9,719 bases of DNA. It comes from Spirochaetia bacterium. GTDB taxonomy: Bacteria > Spirochaetota > Spirochaetia > Sphaerochaetales > Sphaerochaetaceae. The stretch covers positions 1 through 9,719 of the forward strand of contig SABI01000085.1 of assembly GCA_009929055.1 (NCBI GenBank), read 5' to 3'. A program made the translations under genes and the position numbers. Numbering within the stretch: the stretch's first letter is position 1; each line of letters begins with the position of its first letter. A model generated the notes under the pieces. That model was not told the origin of the DNA. It was given only the letters and a program-made list of their open reading frames with translations, and ran no database searches. Positions 5,976 to 9,719 of this stretch are shown one piece after another.

Positions 5976-6931
5976 TACATAATAAGAGGATAGTAGAAGA
6001 GTATCTTTCATACCTTAGTCATATACGACGACTAAGCAAGCACACAATTATCTCTTATGGACATCACTTAGAACAATTCATTACCTTTCTTGATGAAAGA
6101 GAGGTGAACATAGGTGAAGTAGATTCTCTTATAGCGAGAAAATTCATCTCAACTCTTATTGTAAAAAAATTAGAAAAAGCAACAGTTAATAGTTATCTCG
6201 CTAGCATTAAGTCCCTCTACCACTACCTCATGAAGATGAAAAAAGTGACACATAACCCTTTTTCTTTATTGCAAAGTAACCCAAGAGTGAGAAAACTCCC
6301 TTCCTACCTTACCTTAGAAGAGGTGCACAGGCTTCTCTCCTACCAAGCGACAGATCCTATAACTCTAAGAGATATCACATTGTTTCACTTATTTTACGCT
6401 ACTGGATGCAGGATGAGTGAAATACTTGGGATGAATTATAGAGATGTGAACGAGAATGAAGCTCGTATAAAAGTAGTGGGAAAGGGGAATAAAACACGAT
6501 TCGTATTTCTTACCCCTAAAGCAACGAGTCTCTTATTAAAGCTCAAGGAGGGGAGGGATACATGGTTTTCCCTCTATCCATTAAAAGAAAAGAGAGATGG
6601 AGATGCAATTTTTTTAAGTGTTGGTGGAAAGCGGTTGTCGCCTTCGACCCTTCATAGTATCTTTGATAAGTATAGGATTAAACTAGGGCTGCATACTAAG
6701 TTTACACCCCACATGTTGCGCCATAGTTTTGCGACTCATTTAATAAATAATGAGTCACCCATACAGTTAGTGAGTGAGCTGCTAGGACATGCATCTCTTT
6801 CAACAACTCAAATATATACCCACATAACAACCGATAGGTTGAAAGAGGTATATACCAATTCACATCCACATGGAAGGAATAAAGATGGAAATACGAGGAA
6901 CGACAATCATAGCGGTCAGGAGAGGGAATGA
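5972..6931 (+). CDS. xerC: Tyrosine recombinase, XerC/CodV-like
   Basis: This second Xer recombinase (319 residues) is the likely partner of the preceding one; XerC and XerD form a heterotetramer on dif and each cuts one pair of strands. The SAM-like domain is at about 5-90 and the catalytic domain follows. Arg147 (CRMSE), Lys171 (GKG), His247 and Arg250 (HMLRHSF), His273 (LLGHAS) and Tyr282 are all present. XerC is preferred because of the C-terminus RLKEVYTNSHPHG and because a xerC/codV gene directly before hslV is a known arrangement, for example in Bacillus subtilis. The usual GADLR segment is NESPIQ here. The ATG at 5972 overlaps the previous stop (ATGA) and has AAGGA at 5961-5965. After HPHG the protein runs on for 18 polar residues, most of them encoded inside the start of hslV, so the family core ends near residue 301. 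A T7 run lies at 6609-6615. Confidence 0.85.
   Translation: MIHNKRIVEEYLSYLSHIRRLSKHTIISYGHHLEQFITFLDEREVNIGEVDSLIARKFISTLIVKKLEKATVNSYLASIKSLYHYLMKMKKVTHNPFSLLQSNPRVRKLPSYLTLEEVHRLLSYQATDPITLRDITLFHLFYATGCRMSEILGMNYRDVNENEARIKVVGKGNKTRFVFLTPKATSLLLKLKEGRDTWFSLYPLKEKRDGDAIFLSVGGKRLSPSTLHSIFDKYRIKLGLHTKFTPHMLRHSFATHLINNESPIQLVSELLGHASLSTTQIYTHITTDRLKEVYTNSHPHGRNKDGNTRNDNHSGQERE
6874..6878 (+). promoter_or_regulatory. Ribosome binding site of hslV, inside xerC
   Basis: AAGGA lies 6 nt before the ATG at 6885. It decides the hslV start: the ATG at 6870 overlaps this site and would put the catalytic threonine five residues deeper than usual. Confidence 0.7.
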
Positions 6932-7427
6932 AGTTGCCATTGCAGGAGATGGGCAAGTAACAGCAGGAGACACTATCATGAAAGGGAATGCACGAAAGGT
7001 GCGAACCCTGATGGATGGAAAAGTAATTAGTGGATTCGCTGGTGCCACAGCTGATGCATTCACCCTCTATGAAGTTATTGAGAATAAATTAAAACAATAC
7101 AATGGAGACCTTACTCGAAGTGCTGTAGAAATGGCTAAAGAGTGGAGAATGGATAGATCTTTAAGAAGACTTGAAGCAATGATAATTGTTGCTGATAATA
7201 AAAAAACCTTTCTTATCACAGGAAATGGGGATGTTATTGAGCCAGAATATGATGTTATAGCAATCGGCTCAGGGGGGAACTATGCCCTCGCTGCAGCTCG
7301 TGCATATAGTGAAAATAAAGAGTTAAGTGCAAGAGAGATTGCCACTAAATCTTTAGGTATCGCAAGTGACATCTGTGTATATACAAATAAATCAGTACTT
7401 GTAGAAGAACTTAAGGAGAGTGTATGA
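6885..7427 (+). CDS. hslV: HslV (ClpQ), peptidase subunit of the ATP-dependent HslUV protease
   Basis: HslV forms a double-hexamer ring, related to proteasome beta subunits, that degrades proteins unfolded by HslU. With the start at ATG 6885 the protein has 180 residues. The N-terminus reads MEIRG then TTIIAVRR, so the nucleophile is Thr6, exposed by removing a five-residue propeptide; short propeptides of this kind are known in other HslV proteins. Counting from that threonine, the conserved residues fall where expected: Asp22 in AGDGQ, Lys38 in ARKVR, and Ser129 in IGSGG. Length and motifs are normal and leave little doubt. ATG 6870, five codons upstream, is an alternative start but lacks a well-placed ribosome binding site. 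The first 47 nt are shared with the end of xerC in another frame, and the last 4 nt overlap hslU, which supports co-translation of the two subunits. A G6 run lies at 7272-7277. Confidence 0.96.
   Translation: MEIRGTTIIAVRRGNEVAIAGDGQVTAGDTIMKGNARKVRTLMDGKVISGFAGATADAFTLYEVIENKLKQYNGDLTRSAVEMAKEWRMDRSLRRLEAMIIVADNKKTFLITGNGDVIEPEYDVIAIGSGGNYALAAARAYSENKELSAREIATKSLGIASDICVYTNKSVLVEELKESV
7413..7418 (+). promoter_or_regulatory. Ribosome binding site of hslU
   Basis: AAGGAG lies 5 nt before the ATG at 7424, inside the last codons of hslV. Together with the ATGA overlap it points to coupled synthesis of HslV and HslU. Confidence 0.7.
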
Positions 7428-8773
7428 ACTTTGATGAATTAACCCCGGTAGAAATAGTAACCCAATTAGATAAATATATTATTGGACAAGATGATGCTAA
7501 AAGGGCTGTTGCGATAGCTTTAAGGTCAAGATACCGAAGAAAACAACTTCCAGAGAGTATGAGAGATGAAGTAGCCCCTAAGAACATTATCCTTATAGGT
7601 CCAACAGGAGTTGGGAAGACTGAAATAGCAAGGCGAATCTCAAAATTAGCTCGAACCCCTTTTGTAAAAGTTGAAGCAACAAAATATACTGAAGTAGGAT
7701 ATGTTGGTCGAGATGTTGAATCGATGGTAAGAGACCTGATGAGTGCTTCTATCCAAATGACAAAACAAGATCTTGCTGAAAGTAGAAAAGATCAAGTAGA
7801 AAAAGCTGTCCAAGAGCGTCTCCTTGACCTCCTTCTACCCACAACCCCAACAAAGAAAGATGATTCATCTAATTCTCTTGTCGATGCTACCTCTGATACA
7901 AGGGAAAAGTTTCGCCAATTTCTTAAAGAAGGAAGGTTTGAAGATCGCCTCGTTGAACTCACTACTCAACATAAGCCAGCAGTACAAGGGATAGAACTCT
8001 TAGCTGGTGGAAATATGGAAGATCTTGAAAATACTATGCAGTCCCTTGGTTCTATTTTTGGCGGCAAACAAAAAAAGAGAAAGATGAGCATTAAAAGGGC
8101 TCGTCAAATCTTAGAAGAAGAAGAGATGGAAAAAGTTCTTGATCAAGACCAAGTAATAGAAATTGCAAAAGAGCGAGTAGAACAGATGGGAATCATCTTT
8201 ATCGATGAAATCGATAAGATTGCAGGGACAAAAGGGGCTCGTAGTGGTCCTGATGTTTCCCGCGAAGGGGTACAGCGAGATATTCTTCCAATAGTTGAAG
8301 GGAGTAAAGTTAGTACCAAGTGGGGTGTTATAGACACTTCTCATATCCTCTTTATTGGAGCTGGCGCCTTTCATATGTCAAAGCCCTCTGATTTAATTCC
8401 AGAACTTCAAGGACGATTTCCTTTAAGGGTTGAACTAACAGAATTACATGCTGCCGATTTCCTCAGAATTCTCCTTGAACCAGAGAATGCTATTATTAAA
8501 CAATACATAGCGTTGATGAAAACTGAAGGACTTGATCTTATTTTTGAAGAAGAAGCCCTTTCAAGAGTGAGCGAAATCGCTTATAGTGTAAACTCAACTA
8601 CCGAAAATATTGGAGCACGAAGACTCTATACTATCATGGAGAGATTGTTAGAAGATCTCTCATTTAAAGCTCATGAATTAGCTGGAGAGTCTTTTACTAT
8701 TACTAAAGAGTACGTTGATACACGCCTTAATGATGTCTTTAAAGATGAAGATTTAAGTCGTTATATTCTTTGA
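7424..8773 (+). CDS. hslU: HslU (ClpY), AAA+ unfoldase subunit of the HslUV protease
   Basis: HslU is a hexameric AAA+ ATPase that unfolds substrates and feeds them into HslV. The 449-residue length matches the family (E. coli has 443). Motifs in order are the Walker A loop GPTGVGKTE (59-67), the pore loop GYVGRD (92-97), a charged I-domain (about 110-240), Walker B IIFIDE with Asp261 and Glu262, the GRFP arginine finger (Arg331), and sensor 2 in the segment NIGARRLYTIMERLLEDLSF. The C-terminus DEDLSRYIL is the tail that inserts into HslV and opens its active sites, which supports a working pair with the upstream gene. ClpX shares the core but has a zinc finger and no I-domain. The stop TGA is followed in frame by two TAA codons, a triple stop. 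flhF starts 16 nt later. Confidence 0.98.
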   Translation: MNFDELTPVEIVTQLDKYIIGQDDAKRAVAIALRSRYRRKQLPESMRDEVAPKNIILIGPTGVGKTEIARRISKLARTPFVKVEATKYTEVGYVGRDVESMVRDLMSASIQMTKQDLAESRKDQVEKAVQERLLDLLLPTTPTKKDDSSNSLVDATSDTREKFRQFLKEGRFEDRLVELTTQHKPAVQGIELLAGGNMEDLENTMQSLGSIFGGKQKKRKMSIKRARQILEEEEMEKVLDQDQVIEIAKERVEQMGIIFIDEIDKIAGTKGARSGPDVSREGVQRDILPIVEGSKVSTKWGVIDTSHILFIGAGAFHMSKPSDLIPELQGRFPLRVELTELHAADFLRILLEPENAIIKQYIALMKTEGLDLIFEEEALSRVSEIAYSVNSTTENIGARRLYTIMERLLEDLSFKAHELAGESFTITKEYVDTRLNDVFKDEDLSRYIL

Positions 8774-8777
8774 TAAT

Positions 8778-8784
8778 AAGGGGA
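8778..8784 (+). promoter_or_regulatory. Ribosome binding site of flhF (supports a GTG start)
   Basis: AAGGGGA lies 5 nt before the GTG at 8790. A GTG two bases earlier (8788) is followed at once by a stop codon, so 8790 is the only fitting start here. Confidence 0.65.
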
Positions 8785-8789
8785 CCTGT

Positions 8790-9719
8790 GTGAAATATAT
8801 CACTATTGTTGCAAAAGATTTTGAATCAGCAGTGAAAAAAGCTCGCCAAGAGTATGGCCACACTATAAGAATCCACTCACGAAGAGATATCTCTCGTCGT
8901 GGTGGGTTCCTTTGGCTCAACACTATCCCCTCTGTTGAACTCGTGTGCTACATTGCCGATGATAAAAACTTCTCTGTTAAGCCAGCCATTGAAGAGAAAG
9001 AGGCTATTATTGAAGAGAAAAAACCAACAATAGAAGAGAAGAGAGAAAAAGAGAAAGCTGTTATCAAAGAAGAGAAAAGTAAAAGTGTTGAAGTTACTCC
9101 TTCCCTTAACGATACCTTACTCTCCCATGCCAACGATGTGTTACAAGAAAATCAATTTAGCCCATCTTGTATAGCAATTATTACTTCTCTCTTAAAAGAA
9201 GAGCTTAAAGGGATAAAAGAGTATCCTACTAAAGAAGAATTTGAACTTATGATTGTTGATAAAATTGTCTCTATTATTGCAATAGATCATGAAACTCAAC
9301 TCAATCCCCCCCATTATTTCATTTTATTAGGTCCAACAGGAACTGGAAAAACTACCAGTATCGCAAAAATAGGGGCCCTTTATTCTCTTCAAAGTGAACA
9401 AGAGTTCCGTCATTCAGTCCATTTTGTTACCCTCGATGATTATCGGGTCGGAGCTGTAGAACAACTACGTGCATTTGGGAAGAGTTTACAGATTGATGTT
9501 GACCTCATTAGGGGTGAACAAGATATGTATCGTGTGATTCAACAAAACAAAACAACGGATGTTGTCCTCATCGACACAATTGGGCGTAGTCCTAAAGATA
9601 AAGAACTCACTCTTAAAATGAACACGATGTTAGCATTAATCCCACCTGAAGAGAAAAAGATGTATGTAGCATTAAGTGGGTCTATGAAAACAGAAGATAT
9701 CCTCACCTCTATTGAGATG
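8790..9719 (+). CDS. flhF: Flagellar biosynthesis GTPase FlhF (3' end outside window)
   Basis: FlhF is an SRP-family GTPase, related to Ffh and FtsY, that sets where and how many flagella are built, usually together with FlhG. The first 310 residues are visible and the gene is open at the window end. The start is GTG. The N-terminal B domain (about 1-58) has the typical pattern FESAVKKARQEYG followed by IRIHSRRD. A charged linker (65-96) contains seven-residue units built on IEEK. A helical N domain (about 103-170) precedes the G domain: P-loop GPTGTGKTTS (181-190), LDDYRVGAVEQLRAFG with Asp216 to Arg219, and DTIGR (262-266), where the family normally has DTAGR. The TKxD guanine-specificity motif should lie just beyond the window. 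FtsY and Ffh are excluded by the B domain and by the AVEQL segment. Its place after hslU suggests flagellar genes, such as flhG, lie downstream. Confidence 0.92.
   Translation, partial: MKYITIVAKDFESAVKKARQEYGHTIRIHSRRDISRRGGFLWLNTIPSVELVCYIADDKNFSVKPAIEEKEAIIEEKKPTIEEKREKEKAVIKEEKSKSVEVTPSLNDTLLSHANDVLQENQFSPSCIAIITSLLKEELKGIKEYPTKEEFELMIVDKIVSIIAIDHETQLNPPHYFILLGPTGTGKTTSIAKIGALYSLQSEQEFRHSVHFVTLDDYRVGAVEQLRAFGKSLQIDVDLIRGEQDMYRVIQQNKTTDVVLIDTIGRSPKDKELTLKMNTMLALIPPEEKKMYVALSGSMKTEDILTSIEM
8982..9077 (+). repeat. Degenerate seven-residue repeats in the FlhF linker
   Basis: Four related units are visible: PAIEEKE, AIIEEKK, PTIEEKR and, after a four-residue EKEK spacer, AVIKEEK. The DNA shows matching repeats of the core ATTGAAGAGAAA with drift. 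This suggests past tandem duplication; the linker would be a charged, helical spacer between the B and NG domains. Confidence 0.6.

Noticed and set aside
6870..6884. Longer hslV start at ATG 6870
   Set aside because: It covers the AAGGA site that serves ATG 6885 and would place ten residues before the catalytic threonine.
5067..6931. Integrases of a mobile element or integron
   Set aside because: Two Xer-type proteins of normal size sit in a housekeeping operon with coupled translation. No attachment repeats, cargo genes, transposase or change in base composition were seen around them.
8133..8146. Short palindromes such as TCTTGATCAAGA in hslU and AGAGATATCTCT in flhF
   Set aside because: Twelve-base palindromes are expected a few times by chance in a window of this size and composition.
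1..9719. tRNA, rRNA, CRISPR array, riboswitch or dif site
   Set aside because: Coding sequence fills nearly the whole window. The gaps are at most 36 nt, too short for such RNA genes, and no direct-repeat array or 28-bp dif-like site was recognised.

Overview
This window is a compact, single-strand stretch of ordinary chromosome from an AT-rich bacterium, most likely a motile spirochaete of the Treponema type. Three things suggest this: the shortened division cluster mraY-ftsW-divIB-ftsA-ftsZ with no murD, murG, murC or ddl between its members; an FtsZ whose GTP-binding loop and C-terminal peptide differ from the usual proteobacterial or firmicute forms; and a xer-hslV-hslU block followed by a flagellar gene. 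The spirochaete assignment is inference from gene order and was not tested by any search.

Layout: positions 1-5060 hold the cell-wall and division genes: the 3' half of mraY (lipid I synthesis), ftsW (septal glycan polymerase), divIB/ftsQ (POTRA division scaffold), ftsA (membrane anchor of the Z ring) and ftsZ (the tubulin-like ring). Positions 5067-6931 hold two tandem tyrosine recombinases, XerD-like then XerC-like, both with complete catalytic residues; as a pair they probably resolve chromosome dimers at a dif site. Positions 6885-8773 hold hslV and hslU, the two halves of the ATP-dependent HslUV protease. From 8790 the window runs into flhF, the SRP-type GTPase that places flagella, which is cut by the window end.

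All nine genes run on the plus strand. Only about 85 bases of the whole window lie outside genes. Four junctions overlap (7, 4, 47 and 4 nt), so the set reads like one translationally coupled operon. No promoter or intrinsic terminator could be supported. The longest gap, 36 nt between ftsA and ftsZ, holds a perfect 6-bp hairpin directly abutting the ftsZ ribosome binding site. There is no stretch of 300 bases without a gene, and no RNA gene, CRISPR array, insertion sequence or transferred island was seen.

I do not see a previously undescribed system here. The points most worth a second look are the hairpin at ftsZ, the missing Shine-Dalgarno and shared frame at the mraY/ftsW junction, the 47-nt xerC/hslV overlap, two strong inverted repeats inside mraY and ftsA, and an excess of G/C homopolymer tracts for so AT-rich a sequence.
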